From Planctomycetota bacterium (lineage in GTDB: Bacteria; Planctomycetota; UBA1135; JACQFD01), in the NCBI GenBank assembly GCA_016200225.1, contig JACQFD010000001.1:1-64000 (forward strand): a DNA stretch of 64,000 nt, written 5' to 3'. Below, in pieces: positions 17,785-26,899 of the stretch. Position numbers and translations under genes: made by a program. The stretch's first letter is position 1, and each line of letters begins with the position of its first letter. Below the pieces are notes generated by a model. The model did not search any database, was not told the origin of the DNA, and saw only the letters and a program-made list of their open reading frames with translations.

Positions 17785-18888
17785 TTAGGGAACGACGTCC
17801 ACTCCGAGTCCGTTCGAGAATATCCAGCTATTTTGATTAAAATCGAAACAGTACCACTGGAGATAAACGGTCATGCCGGCGAGTTGCGGAGGGACGCCGG
17901 TGGTCAGTTCGGCGTTGCCGTTCGCGTCGAATTTATACGAATCGAGCGCCCAGAAGTCAGATTGTAACAAATCCACCAAGACGGTGCCATTCAGCATGGG
18001 CATGTCGACCGGCGTGGTCGAAACCGCCAGCGCATACAATTCTCCCGGCGCTCCGTGTGTCAACTTGATCGTCGCGGTCCCGGCATGGATCGAAGCGGGC
18101 CCGGACGCGCCGAGGATGCCCGTATCGCCCGAGCCCGGATTCACCGGAGGATAATTATAATAACAGGGATAAAGAGTAACATCGTTCGAATTGTATGATC
18201 CCGGCGTGCCCGACTGCGGGAGAGTTCCGAAGGACGCCGACGACGGAGCGACGTTGCCGGCGGCCCACGGACCAAGGAGGTTTGCGCGCTCGAATCCGAT
18301 TCCGCTATGATTATTAAACGGAGCTTTCGTCGGATCGTAAGTAATCATTTCAACGACGGAACCGCCGAGATTGAAAGGCGAGCCGGTTGTGATCGCGATC
18401 GATTCGACCGCGGAGTTCGAAAATGAAAGACCCGTGTGCGAAACCTTCGACTTGTCCGGGGGAACGCTGGACCCCGTCGTGACCGAATATACATAATGGA
18501 CGATCGGAATGCCGCCGTTCAGCGCCGAATCGCCGCTGCGGGCGAATACAAATCTTTCGCCCGGGTACATCGGCGGCAGCGTGCCGGACGGAATCTTAAA
18601 ATATGGCGCCGATGCGCTTCCCGGCGTTTCCGAGTCCTGAATATAAAGATTCGAAAAATCGAGGATTTTTGAACTAACGTTCGTTACTTCAAAGTATTCG
18701 CCGTCGTTATCGTCCACCGGCGTCGCCGGGTCGAACATGACCTCGGAAATGGAAATGTCGCCCGCCGTGGGCGTCACGCCGGATTGCGCGTTCGCGCGTT
18801 CCGCGATTCCAAAGATTATGAAAAAGGATGTTAACAAACCGCAGCGGATCGCCGCGGCGATCGCCGTGTTGATCATTGTCGTTCTCAT
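17785..18888 (-). CDS. Secreted LTD protein, paralog 1 of 5
   Basis: 367 residues from the ATG at 18888. That start is preceded by GGAGG seven bases upstream, the best Shine-Dalgarno in the array, and it outranks a longer frame beginning at 18963. The signal peptide ends near ANAQS. The LTD domain has GDISISEVMFDP, DGEYFEVTNVS, LDFSNLYIQD and YPGERFVFAR, and the C-terminal beta-domain ends with LQWYCFDFNQ and FSNGLGVDVVP. First gene of the array. The divergent GT-C glycosyltransferase gene begins about 200 bases away. Confidence 0.92.
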   Translation of the reverse strand: MRTTMINTAIAAAIRCGLLTSFFIIFGIAERANAQSGVTPTAGDISISEVMFDPATPVDDNDGEYFEVTNVSSKILDFSNLYIQDSETPGSASAPYFKIPSGTLPPMYPGERFVFARSGDSALNGGIPIVHYVYSVTTGSSVPPDKSKVSHTGLSFSNSAVESIAITTGSPFNLGGSVVEMITYDPTKAPFNNHSGIGFERANLLGPWAAGNVAPSSASFGTLPQSGTPGSYNSNDVTLYPCYYNYPPVNPGSGDTGILGASGPASIHAGTATIKLTHGAPGELYALAVSTTPVDMPMLNGTVLVDLLQSDFWALDSYKFDANGNAELTTGVPPQLAGMTVYLQWYCFDFNQNSWIFSNGLGVDVVP

Positions 18889-19092
18889 GGATTGCCTCCG
18901 CGCGCCAAAATGGGTCGCGCAATGGAAACGCGGCGGCGGCGCGAAAACGGTCGGCGCTTCCAACCAATTCGCGCTCGCTCAAGTACTTGCGGACTCCGGC
19001 GCGACAACTTTGTCGCGGCATTTGGTGACAGAATTGTCATACTCTCCCTCTGCGCCCGACTCGATCATTCAGATTGCCGCGTTACTTTCGCG

Positions 19093-20571
19093 ATGCCACG
19101 ACACAACAATTCGCAATTCGCATCCGCGGCGCACGCGCCCGAGGCCGCGTCGTCTCCGCGGCGCTCCGTGCTCCTTGCAATTCTTGCGATCGGCTGTTTC
19201 TTAAGAATCTGGAATTTGGGCGTTCATTCATTCTGGCACGACGAAGGCGCGACGCTCTACCTTGCGACCGCCGCGGACCCGATCGATGCGTTGCGCGGGT
19301 CGAGACATCCGCCGATTGCCATATTCGTATTCCGGTGGTTCATTTCACTATTCGGCGAGGAGGATGCGACGCTCCGACTGCTTCCCGCATTGTTATCGTG
19401 CGGTTCATTATTTATATTTACATACGTGGCGCGCCGATTTTGCGCAGGCGCCGCGGCGACACTGGCGATTGCGCTTTACGCCGTCGCGCCGTTTCAAATC
19501 TGGTACGCGGGGGAGGTGACGCCCTACGCGTTCCTCGAATTCGGATCATTAGTAACGCTCGCCGGACTCGCGGGAACGCTTTTGAATCATTCGCCGCGGT
19601 GGTTTCACTACATATTACTCCTGGCCGGCCCTGCGTTCGCATTTGGATCGCAATACATGGGTTGGCTCGCGGGGGCGACCGTCGCGGCTTGCGCGCTGAT
19701 CGGATACTTAAGAAATCGAATCGGCATTCGCGCGGCGATGGCGATGGCCGGTTGCGCGATCGCGGCCGGGCTGATTTGGATCCCGTGGCTGTTGACCATT
19801 TTTCGCGAACAGCAACATACAGTTTGGGGAAACGAGGCCAAGCTTTCCGCGCGGCAATTGTTCGAATTGCCGACGAGGCTCTTGCTGATCGACATGAGCG
19901 TGATTCCAGATCGTTTACAATGGGCGGGCTATCTGCCCGGCTTGATTATTTATGTCGGTTTGACGGCGCATGTGTTGAAAACGATCGTGGCCCGCCGTTT
20001 TGAAGATATAATTCTTCTTGCGGGCGTCGTCGCGCCGCTTGCCGGAGCGCTCGCGTTAATGTTCGTGATGCCGCCGAATTTTCTGCCGCGCTATCTCACG
20101 CCGGCGGCGCCCGCGCTCGCCTGCGCGGTCGCGTCGGGGTTGATGGCGATCCCGGGCGCGGGCGCGGGCGCCGGATCGGCGTTGTGCGCGGTATTTATTA
20201 TTATATCCGTCGCGCAAAAACTCGAGAACCGGCGGGAAGATTACAGAACCGGCTGCGATGAGATATTACAAATGTGGAATCCCGGCGACCGCGTATTCGT
20301 CATCACGGGCACGCCGGATCCGTTCGCGGAGGCGCCGGCGCGGCATTACCTTCGCGCGCGTGCGGAAATTGTACAGTCGATCGAACACGCGGGAACTTCA
20401 TTAGTGAAACTCGGCCGGGATTTTCCGGACGGCGCGAAGTTTCATGTTCTCTATCGCGAAAGGGAATATTCAAAACAACAAAAAGGCGCGTTCGATTCCG
20501 CGTGCAAACTCTTGAACCAGAGCGCCGATCGATTCGGAATCAGGAGGCTTCGTTATGAAGTGAAAAAATGA
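19093..20571 (+). CDS. GT-C (GT39/ArnT-like) membrane glycosyltransferase
   Basis: 492 residues with about ten to twelve hydrophobic segments. Near the N-terminus, FWHDEGATLYL carries the acidic Asp-Glu pair in the first periplasmic loop that is typical of polyprenyl-phosphate-sugar-dependent PMT/ArnT enzymes. A soluble tail follows the last membrane segment (about residues 385-492). It probably moves a sugar from a lipid-linked donor onto an envelope acceptor. The ATG at 19093 is chosen because residues upstream of it read as non-coding. It leads a group of surface-polysaccharide genes and converges with the deacetylase gene. Confidence 0.9.
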   Translation: MPRHNNSQFASAAHAPEAASSPRRSVLLAILAIGCFLRIWNLGVHSFWHDEGATLYLATAADPIDALRGSRHPPIAIFVFRWFISLFGEEDATLRLLPALLSCGSLFIFTYVARRFCAGAAATLAIALYAVAPFQIWYAGEVTPYAFLEFGSLVTLAGLAGTLLNHSPRWFHYILLLAGPAFAFGSQYMGWLAGATVAACALIGYLRNRIGIRAAMAMAGCAIAAGLIWIPWLLTIFREQQHTVWGNEAKLSARQLFELPTRLLLIDMSVIPDRLQWAGYLPGLIIYVGLTAHVLKTIVARRFEDIILLAGVVAPLAGALALMFVMPPNFLPRYLTPAAPALACAVASGLMAIPGAGAGAGSALCAVFIIISVAQKLENRREDYRTGCDEILQMWNPGDRVFVITGTPDPFAEAPARHYLRARAEIVQSIEHAGTSLVKLGRDFPDGAKFHVLYREREYSKQQKGAFDSACKLLNQSADRFGIRRLRYEVKK

Positions 20572-20593
20572 CGAACTTCAAATGCGAAGCTGC

Positions 20594-21571
20594 TTACGAT
20601 TTCGCCAAATGCAATAATTCGCGATACGGGGCGCATGCGAACGCGCGCGCCGCGGCGAGAAGGCACGCGTCGATGGACGCGAGTTTCTGTTCGGATGTCC
20701 GTTCCATGCCGGGGTGGCGCGAGAGGCGCGCGTCGGCGCCGTCGCCTATCGCGAGTGCGTCGATCGCGTGCATTGTATAGAATAGCGGCCGTCGGGACGC
20801 TGCAATCCTATCGAATTTGTTCTGGAATTCCCCGCCGTTCAACTTGTAACAAAGCGTGTGGTATACGGGGAATCGCAGGATTCCGTAAGTTGTGATTGGA
20901 AATTCAACAAAACCATTCGCGGACGCGTAAGGCGCGCGTTTCCAAGTGAACGGCAGGAATCTTAATTTCGAAAAAGTCGATATTCCGCCTCCGCCGGCCG
21001 CCACGAGCAATCGGGCCGCGCATAATAATAGCGACGGATAGGCCGAAGCGTCATATTGATATTGTTCGGATGCTAATAATTCGAATTCGCGTTCTGATAA
21101 ATCCCAGTTCGGGGCGCGGAAGCCGACGACGGCGCGTCCGGTCGCGTCCTCGATGCGGCGTTTGGATTCGCGAATTTCGTGTGCGAACGCATCGCGCGGA
21201 AGTTTACGAAAAGGAATTCCATGGTTCAGCGAATGCGAAGCGACTTCGTGCCCCGCCGCTTCGACGGCGCGCGCGGATCGAATCGCGGCGGCGTCGCGGA
21301 AATCGCGCGCTACAAAAAAAAATGTCGCGCGCACGCCCGCGGAGGCCATCCGATCGAGCAGGCGCGGAATTGCAATATCATAAATAATATTATCGGGTGC
21401 TCTCGCGATGCCGTATCCCGATAAATGTATATCGAGCGGGTCGACGTCGACGCTGATGGTGGCGGGCGGCTTGATCTGTGGTTCCACGGCGCGCCGGCGA
21501 TGGTACCGGAGCGATTCCGTTGTCTTTATAACAATCGGAAAAGTTAGTTTCGGCGCGCTGCCGATGCGCAC
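20594..21571 (-). CDS. Polysaccharide deacetylase (NodB/CE4-like)
   Basis: About 325 residues from a GTG at 21571; a GTG at 21487 would give a shorter protein beginning just before the domain, and no ATG is available. Conserved CE4 features are the catalytic Asp-Asp stretch ISVDVDPLD, ATFFFVARDF, the metal-binding SHSLNHG (His-x3-His) and GFRAPNWDLS. The enzyme would remove acetyl groups from an N-acetylated sugar polymer. It is on the opposite strand from the glycosyltransferases but inside the same cluster, as in several exopolysaccharide loci. Confidence 0.88.
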   Translation of the reverse strand: MRIGSAPKLTFPIVIKTTESLRYHRRRAVEPQIKPPATISVDVDPLDIHLSGYGIARAPDNIIYDIAIPRLLDRMASAGVRATFFFVARDFRDAAAIRSARAVEAAGHEVASHSLNHGIPFRKLPRDAFAHEIRESKRRIEDATGRAVVGFRAPNWDLSEREFELLASEQYQYDASAYPSLLLCAARLLVAAGGGGISTFSKLRFLPFTWKRAPYASANGFVEFPITTYGILRFPVYHTLCYKLNGGEFQNKFDRIAASRRPLFYTMHAIDALAIGDGADARLSRHPGMERTSEQKLASIDACLLAAARAFACAPYRELLHLAKS

Positions 21572-21939
21572 GAGGCGGCGCGCTCGTTATTCGATGTTTG
21601 TTCGACGGTTGCGAATGGCGCATGCGAACGCGCCGCGGGGTGCGGTGTGGCGGCGCGGGTTTCTGCGCCGATGCAATGAACCATGCACGCGGACGACGCG
21701 TCGAATCGCGGATTCGGCGGCGAGCAATCGCCGATGGATCGCGGCGTTTGATTGACCCGCGAGACTTCATGGGGCCCGAAGTGGAGCCATGGTCCACACG
21801 GACTTTGACCTCCAGAACTGGAGCCCCTTTCATTGTGCGGCGCCGCCCATTGAGATGGCGGCCCAACGATTCCGAAGACCCTTACGATACCCATGGATTC
21901 TCACCGACGAACACTCTGGTCGCAGCGCGCCCGCTCCAA
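21572..21939. other. Divergent intergenic region, deacetylase / FAD oxidoreductase
   Basis: 368 bases, GC-rich, with no convincing gene. The frame of the downstream oxidoreductase stays open here but reads as Arg-rich non-coding sequence. It contains a near-palindrome around a central CCATGG (21781-21797) and a perfect short one, CTCCAGAACTGGAG, at 21810-21823. It should hold promoters for both flanking genes, although no clear -10/-35 pair was recognised. Confidence 0.5.
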
Positions 21940-23274
21940 ATGAGCACGCGCGCAGCCGTGATCGGTGGCGGAATTTCAGGGTTGGCGTCGGCGTTGCTGC
22001 TCGCGCGCCAGGGCGAACGCGTGGTTTTGTATGAAACCGACGCCGCGCCGGGCGGGCTCGGTTCAACATTTGTATACGATGGCCGTTCGTACGAAAAATT
22101 TTATCATTGTCTGCTCCCCGGCGACGGCGCGTTGCTGCAATTATTAAATTCCATCGGCCTCGAGAAAAGTATCGATTGGCGCGACGTGGGAATGGGCTTC
22201 ATGGAAAATCGCAGGATCTATCCGATGAACGGTCCGGCTGATATATTAAGATTCGCGCCGCTGTCCATGATCGAGCGCCTTCGGCTTGGATTGTTCGGTT
22301 TGCGCGCGCGGCGCGGCGGCGCGGAATCGGAACTCGACGCGATCAGCGTGCGGGATTGGATTTGTACACTTGCCGGCGCGGGCGTCTATAATAAATTATT
22401 CAAAACGCTGCTCGAGGCCAAACTCGGCGAAGGCGCCGGCGGGATCCCGGCTCTCTGGCTATCGAGCCGGATTCAGCGCGAGAAAAGTAATAATACAGAA
22501 AGAAAAGGTTATATTCCGGGCGGTTATCGGGCGATCGTCGCGGCCGTCGTCGCCGAACTCGAGCGGCTCGGCGTGAAAATCCGCGCGCAGTCGCCGGTGG
22601 AGTCGCTTTCGCTCGAAGGCGGCGGCGTCGCGGTGACGCCGCGCGGCGAAGCGGGCGAATTATATGATCGAGCGGTGGTCGCCGCGCCTTTTATTGAATT
22701 TCAACGATTGGTCGCTGGAATTCCGGAGGCGCGGGCGGCGGCGTCGCTAAAACTGGATTACCAGGGCGTCGTCAATTCCGTGTTTTTCTTAAAGAAACAA
22801 CTGACGCCGCATTATTGGCTTCCAATCGTAAATTCCGGCGCGGGCGCGCAAGGGCTCGTCGAATTGACGAATCTGGTGCCGACCTCGGCAACCGGCGGAC
22901 TCCACGTCGCGTATTTATTAAATTATACGCATCGAAACGGCGCTTTTTACAATAAATCGGAATCCGAACTCGCGGAATCGTACCGCAAAGACCTCGTCTC
23001 GCTTTTCGCAGAAGCCGAGGGCGCGATCGTGGATCAATTCGTATTCAAGGCGCCGTTTGTCGAGCCGATCTGGCCGCTTGGTTATAGTAAACTTCGACCT
23101 CCGGTGGAGGCCGTCGCCGGAAAAATATACTTAGTAACCACGGCGCAAGTCTATCCGCGCGTGAACGCATGGAATTCGTGTTGCGAAGTCGCCGGCGAAA
23201 TGGCGGGGGCGTACGCGCGCGCGCCGCGCCCGGCGGTTGTCGCGTCGCGGCGGCAGGGGGGCGGCGAGGCGTGA
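21940..23274 (+). CDS. FAD-dependent oxidoreductase (protoporphyrinogen-oxidase/UDP-galactopyranose-mutase-like)
   Basis: 444 residues. The N-terminal Rossmann motif is GGGISGLASALLLARQGE, followed by the FAD-contact motif GGLGSTF. The C-terminal part has a second FAD-contact region around KIYLVTTAQVYPRVNAW. This flavoprotein subtype is often found next to a GT2 and a GT-C glycosyltransferase in polysaccharide clusters, where it may act on a lipid-linked sugar or prenyl carrier; the substrate is unknown. The stop codon overlaps the GTG start of the GT2 gene by 4 bases (GTGA), which indicates translational coupling. Confidence 0.88.
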   Translation: MSTRAAVIGGGISGLASALLLARQGERVVLYETDAAPGGLGSTFVYDGRSYEKFYHCLLPGDGALLQLLNSIGLEKSIDWRDVGMGFMENRRIYPMNGPADILRFAPLSMIERLRLGLFGLRARRGGAESELDAISVRDWICTLAGAGVYNKLFKTLLEAKLGEGAGGIPALWLSSRIQREKSNNTERKGYIPGGYRAIVAAVVAELERLGVKIRAQSPVESLSLEGGGVAVTPRGEAGELYDRAVVAAPFIEFQRLVAGIPEARAAASLKLDYQGVVNSVFFLKKQLTPHYWLPIVNSGAGAQGLVELTNLVPTSATGGLHVAYLLNYTHRNGAFYNKSESELAESYRKDLVSLFAEAEGAIVDQFVFKAPFVEPIWPLGYSKLRPPVEAVAGKIYLVTTAQVYPRVNAWNSCCEVAGEMAGAYARAPRPAVVASRRQGGGEA

Positions 23275-24089
23275 TTTTTGTTATATTTCCGGCCTACAAC
23301 GAAGAGTACGCGATTTATGACGCGATTCGATCTCTTTGGAAAGCGGTCGAAGGCGACGAACATTTATATCAAGCCGTGCTGGTTGACGACGGATCGACCG
23401 ACCGGACCGTCGAAGAGGCCGAACGGGCGGCGAACGAGACCGCGGGAAAGTTAAAATTAAGAATATTCAAGCACGGCGACAACCGCGGGCTCGGCGCCGG
23501 GTTGCGCACGGGTCTGTTCGGCGTCCTCGAGACCGCGCGCGACGACGACGTGATTGTAACATTGGACGCGGATAATACACATCCGCCGAAACTGATTCCA
23601 GGAATGATACAAAAACTGAACGAGGGCTACGATCTCGTGATTGCGTCGCGCTATCGCAAAGGCGCCGTGATTCACGGCGTTCCCTCGTTTCGCCGCGCGC
23701 TGTCGGATTGCGGCCGGATTTTGTTTCAATTATTATTTTATATTCGCGGCGCCCGCGATTATACATGTTGTTTCCGGGCGTATCGCGTGCCGATTTTGCG
23801 AAAAGCGCGCATCGTTTACGGCGAGGATTTTTGCACCGCGCGCGGCTTCGAGGCCGTGATGGACATTTTATTAAGATTAAGCCAGTTGGGCGCGCGCGTC
23901 GCCGAAGTTCCGCTCGAATTGCAATATGAACATCGCGTCGGACGGAGCAAAATGCAGGTTATGAAAACGATGCGGCGCACGATCGCGCTTTTATGCCGAC
24001 GCTCGATCGAGCGGTTCGGTAAATATAATAAATCCACGATCGCGGCGCGGTTGCGCGCCGCCGGGGCCGGGGAGGCCGCGGGGCGATGA
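23271..24089 (+). CDS. Family 2 glycosyltransferase (dolichol-phosphate-mannose-synthase-like)
   Basis: 272 residues from a GTG that overlaps the previous stop (GTGA), with a purine-rich GAGG just upstream. The start falls exactly where a GT2 should begin (VIFVIFPAYNEE). Other motifs are VDDGSTDRTV, LDADNTHPP (the metal- and nucleotide-binding Asp-x-Asp) and DYTCCFRAYR. There are no C-terminal membrane spans, so this is a cytosolic-face enzyme, probably loading a sugar onto a polyprenyl phosphate for the GT-C enzyme or extending a glycan. Its stop overlaps the wecB start (ATGA). Confidence 0.92.
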   Translation: MIFVIFPAYNEEYAIYDAIRSLWKAVEGDEHLYQAVLVDDGSTDRTVEEAERAANETAGKLKLRIFKHGDNRGLGAGLRTGLFGVLETARDDDVIVTLDADNTHPPKLIPGMIQKLNEGYDLVIASRYRKGAVIHGVPSFRRALSDCGRILFQLLFYIRGARDYTCCFRAYRVPILRKARIVYGEDFCTARGFEAVMDILLRLSQLGARVAEVPLELQYEHRVGRSKMQVMKTMRRTIALLCRRSIERFGKYNKSTIAARLRAAGAGEAAGR

Positions 24090-25171
24090 AACTCGGAATC
24101 ATCGTCGGCACGCGGCCGGAAATTGTAAAAATGGCGCCGGTCGTGCGCGCATGTCGGAGGAAGCGCGTCCCATTTGTATTCATTCATACGGGCCAGCATT
24201 ATTCATATGAATTGGACGGCGTATTTTTCGACGAATTGAAACTTCCGCGGCCGGACCATAATCTTAGCGTTGGCTCGGGGACGCATCCGCAACAGATCGC
24301 CGCGATGGTGCGCGGGCTGGAATTAGTATTCAACGCGGAGCGGCCGGACATGGTTTTGGTGGAGGGCGACACGAATACCGTGCTGGCGGCGGGACTCACG
24401 GCGAACAAACTTGCGATTCCGGTCGGTCATATCGAGGCGGGTTTGCGCTCGTACGACCGCCGCATGCCGGAGGAAATGAACCGCATCGTCATCGATCACC
24501 TTTCGGATTTGTTATTTGCGCCGACGGAGCAATGCCGGAAGATATTACTAAAAGAGGGAATTCCTCCGGAGCGAATCTTTGTCACCGGAAACACCGTCGT
24601 CGACGAATTAATATTACAAAAACCAAGGGCGCTGAAGGCCGTCGATTTTAATATTCTCGGCGTCGCGCCGCGCGGATACGCGATCGCGACCGTCCACCGT
24701 CCGGAGAATACGGAAAATGAAAAACGCCTCGGTGCAATTTTCGCCGGATTACGCGCCGCGGCAAAATCATTAAATTTACCGATCCTCATGCCGCTGCACC
24801 CGCGCACGCGCAAGCGCGTCGAATCGCTCGGCTGGAGGCTCGATAAGGAAATCCGCGCGCTGCCGCCGCAGGGTTATCTCGAATTTCTGGGATTACAAGC
24901 GAACGCTTCGATTATATTTACAGATTCGGGCGGCGTGCAGGAGGAGGCGTGCTGCCTGCGCGTGCCATGTGTAACATTGCGCGATTCGACCGAACGGCCC
25001 GAATCGATCGACGTCGGCGCGAACGTGCTCGCGGGCGCCGACGCGAAAAAGATCGCCGCGTGCGCGCGGAAAATGATATTCATAAAACGCGATTGGCGAA
25101 ATCCCTTCGGCAAGGGAGACTCCGCGGAAAGAATCATTAAAATCGCGGCAAACTATCTAAAAACGCGTTAA
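24086..25171 (+). CDS. wecB: UDP-N-acetylglucosamine 2-epimerase (non-hydrolysing)
   Basis: 361 residues, full length for WecB/MnaA. It interconverts UDP-GlcNAc and UDP-ManNAc for surface polysaccharides. Seen: GTRPEIVKMAPVV at the N-terminus, HTGQHYSYELD, VEGDTNTVLA, HIEAGLRS, DRRMPEEMNR, the GNTVVDE segment, TVHRPENT, MPLHPRT and DSGGVQEEACCLRVPCVTLRDSTERPE. All these catalytic and UDP-binding motifs are intact. The start overlaps the upstream GT2 stop by 4 bases, so the three genes 21940-25171 form a tightly coupled operon. Confidence 0.96.
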   Translation: MKLGIIVGTRPEIVKMAPVVRACRRKRVPFVFIHTGQHYSYELDGVFFDELKLPRPDHNLSVGSGTHPQQIAAMVRGLELVFNAERPDMVLVEGDTNTVLAAGLTANKLAIPVGHIEAGLRSYDRRMPEEMNRIVIDHLSDLLFAPTEQCRKILLKEGIPPERIFVTGNTVVDELILQKPRALKAVDFNILGVAPRGYAIATVHRPENTENEKRLGAIFAGLRAAAKSLNLPILMPLHPRTRKRVESLGWRLDKEIRALPPQGYLEFLGLQANASIIFTDSGGVQEEACCLRVPCVTLRDSTERPESIDVGANVLAGADAKKIAACARKMIFIKRDWRNPFGKGDSAERIIKIAANYLKTR

Positions 25172-25180
25172 CGTAATGAT

Positions 25181-25723
25181 ATGCGGCTGAATCGACGACA
25201 GCGACTGCGCATGGCGATGCTCGCGCTCGCCACTGGAATTGTGATGGCGGCGTCGATTTGGGCATTTGAAATGGTTAGATCCGAAATTTGTCTCATGACT
25301 CCCGCGGAATGGCGCGAATTCGCGTTTCCGGAGACTGTGCTCGAGTTTTCGATATTGATATTTCTGATGGGCGAGTTGTTCTCCAGCCAGCTCCGAAATG
25401 TGAAGAACTCCCGGCACTTTTTGTTATCGCCATTCCTAGTGGCAATCGGAACGATTGTCTTCACTATTTATAAATGTATAATTATCTACATTTTCGAAGT
25501 TTTCTTTGTCAAATCGGGCGGATCTAAGAATTCGGGCGATGGGTCGCCATATTTTATTCTCGGAATCCTGGCCATTCCGGTAATGACGGCCATGTTCGCA
25601 CCGTGGGTTTATTTTCCCATCGGTTTTGTGTATTCGATGGTCGCCGCGCGGATTCTAAATAATCCAAGTCCGTCGCAAAATCACAATTCCGGAGAATTAT
25701 CCTCTGGGACCTCGCAAAGTTAA
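25181..25723 (+). CDS. Four-helix integral membrane protein, unknown function
   Basis: 180 residues, starting 9 bases after the wecB stop and so probably the last gene of that operon. Four hydrophobic segments lie at about residues 10-28, 52-68, 82-110 and 125-155, with a short polar C-terminus. Clusters of Phe, Ile and Tyr are interspersed with a Gly/Ser loop. No family recognised. Its last 27 bases overlap tail-to-tail with the metallophosphoesterase gene on the opposite strand. Confidence 0.7.
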   Translation: MRLNRRQRLRMAMLALATGIVMAASIWAFEMVRSEICLMTPAEWREFAFPETVLEFSILIFLMGELFSSQLRNVKNSRHFLLSPFLVAIGTIVFTIYKCIIIYIFEVFFVKSGGSKNSGDGSPYFILGILAIPVMTAMFAPWVYFPIGFVYSMVAARILNNPSPSQNHNSGELSSGTSQS

Positions 25724-26899
25724 TAATATAATCTGCGGCGGGCGCATGAATCGGATGCGCGGCGCGAATCCGCCTTCCATGCCGAGTCCGCCGCAGACGG
25801 TGAACGCGTCGACTTTGAAGGGAATTTCCGGATCGAGTTTACTCTTATCAAAAAGGCCCTCGGCGTAGCGGCGGCCGAGTTTTGTAAATGTTATCGGCGC
25901 GCCATAGCCCGGGATGACCACCTGTCCTCCGTGCGTGTGGCCGGCCATGCCGAACTCCGCGTGCCAGCCGCCCTCCGCGAAGAATCGGTCGGGATTATGA
26001 GTTAATAATATTCGCGTGACTCCGGGCGGCGCTTTCGCGAGTCCAAATGTTGGATCGGGCGGGCGTCTTGTATTATCGACGCCGGCGAGCCAGAGGCGCG
26101 CGCCGTTCACGGAGACCTCAATTCCGGAATCTTTTAAAAACGTCAGGTCGCCGATTTTCTTCGCATAATTATCAAAATCGCCGTCGCTGTCGCCGTTGAC
26201 GACGTAGACCGACGTCTTCGTTTTTAGTTGTTTCCGAAACGCTATATACTGTTCGACGAGCGAACTCGGAAATCCGCTCGCGGTGAGATCGCCCGTGATC
26301 ACGACCATGTCGGGTTCGAACGCGTTCGACGCGCGCAGCGCCTCGATTTCGCGTCCGCCCATGTCCACGGTTTGAATATCGCTAAAATGCGTAATCTTTA
26401 TGACGCAGCCGGGCGGAAGCGTCGGAATCGTAATTTCTCCGCGCAGCACTTCGAGCCGGTTCGGCTCGATAAATAACATATATCCGGCGAGTGCCATGGG
26501 CGCGAACGCCACGGCCGCGGCGCCGGGCGCTTTATAATAAATCGCGAGCGCGAAACTGATCGCGGGCTGGATCGCGAGACTCGACCAGAAACAGACGGAG
26601 ACGGGGAGAAAGAACTTCTGCACGCCGGTGTGAAAAAATGCAAACAGCGCGAATCCGAGCCCGACGCCAATGAACGAAAAAAGAAACGTCAGCCACATGA
26701 CGCGGCCTTCGCGGCGCAATGTAAATGTTAATTCTCCGGGGCGCGGCCGACGCATTTTTTTGTAAATTATACGAAAGGCCACGCAGCACGCGAACGAAAG
26801 CGCGATCGTGATTCCCTGCCATCGACCGACGGTGTGAAACCAGCCGGCAAAGTCCATTTGCGGGAGCGCCAGCTCGTCCGCGTGTTCGAAGTTTATCAT
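25697..26899 (-). CDS. Membrane-anchored metallophosphoesterase (YkuE/YaeI-like)
   Basis: 400 residues from the ATG at 26899. That ATG overlaps the amidohydrolase stop by 4 bases (ATGA), so a longer frame upstream is not the gene. N-terminal hydrophobic segments (four or five, within residues 15-160) precede a calcineurin-like phosphoesterase domain with ITHFSDIQ, VITGDLT, VNGDSDGD (in place of the usual GNHD), LLTHNPD and MAGHTHGGQV. The ending YAEGLFDK and GGLGMEGGFAPRIRF is typical of YkuE/YaeI enzymes that act on lipid-linked phosphoesters. Probably co-expressed with the amidohydrolase. Confidence 0.9.
   Translation of the reverse strand: MINFEHADELALPQMDFAGWFHTVGRWQGITIALSFACCVAFRIIYKKMRRPRPGELTFTLRREGRVMWLTFLFSFIGVGLGFALFAFFHTGVQKFFLPVSVCFWSSLAIQPAISFALAIYYKAPGAAAVAFAPMALAGYMLFIEPNRLEVLRGEITIPTLPPGCVIKITHFSDIQTVDMGGREIEALRASNAFEPDMVVITGDLTASGFPSSLVEQYIAFRKQLKTKTSVYVVNGDSDGDFDNYAKKIGDLTFLKDSGIEVSVNGARLWLAGVDNTRRPPDPTFGLAKAPPGVTRILLTHNPDRFFAEGGWHAEFGMAGHTHGGQVVIPGYGAPITFTKLGRRYAEGLFDKSKLDPEIPFKVDAFTVCGGLGMEGGFAPRIRFMRPPQIILLTLRGPRG

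Noticed and set aside
21598..21939. N-terminal extension of the FAD oxidoreductase
   Set aside because: Arg-rich sequence preceding the dinucleotide-binding motif; the ATG at 21940 puts the Rossmann motif at the start as expected.
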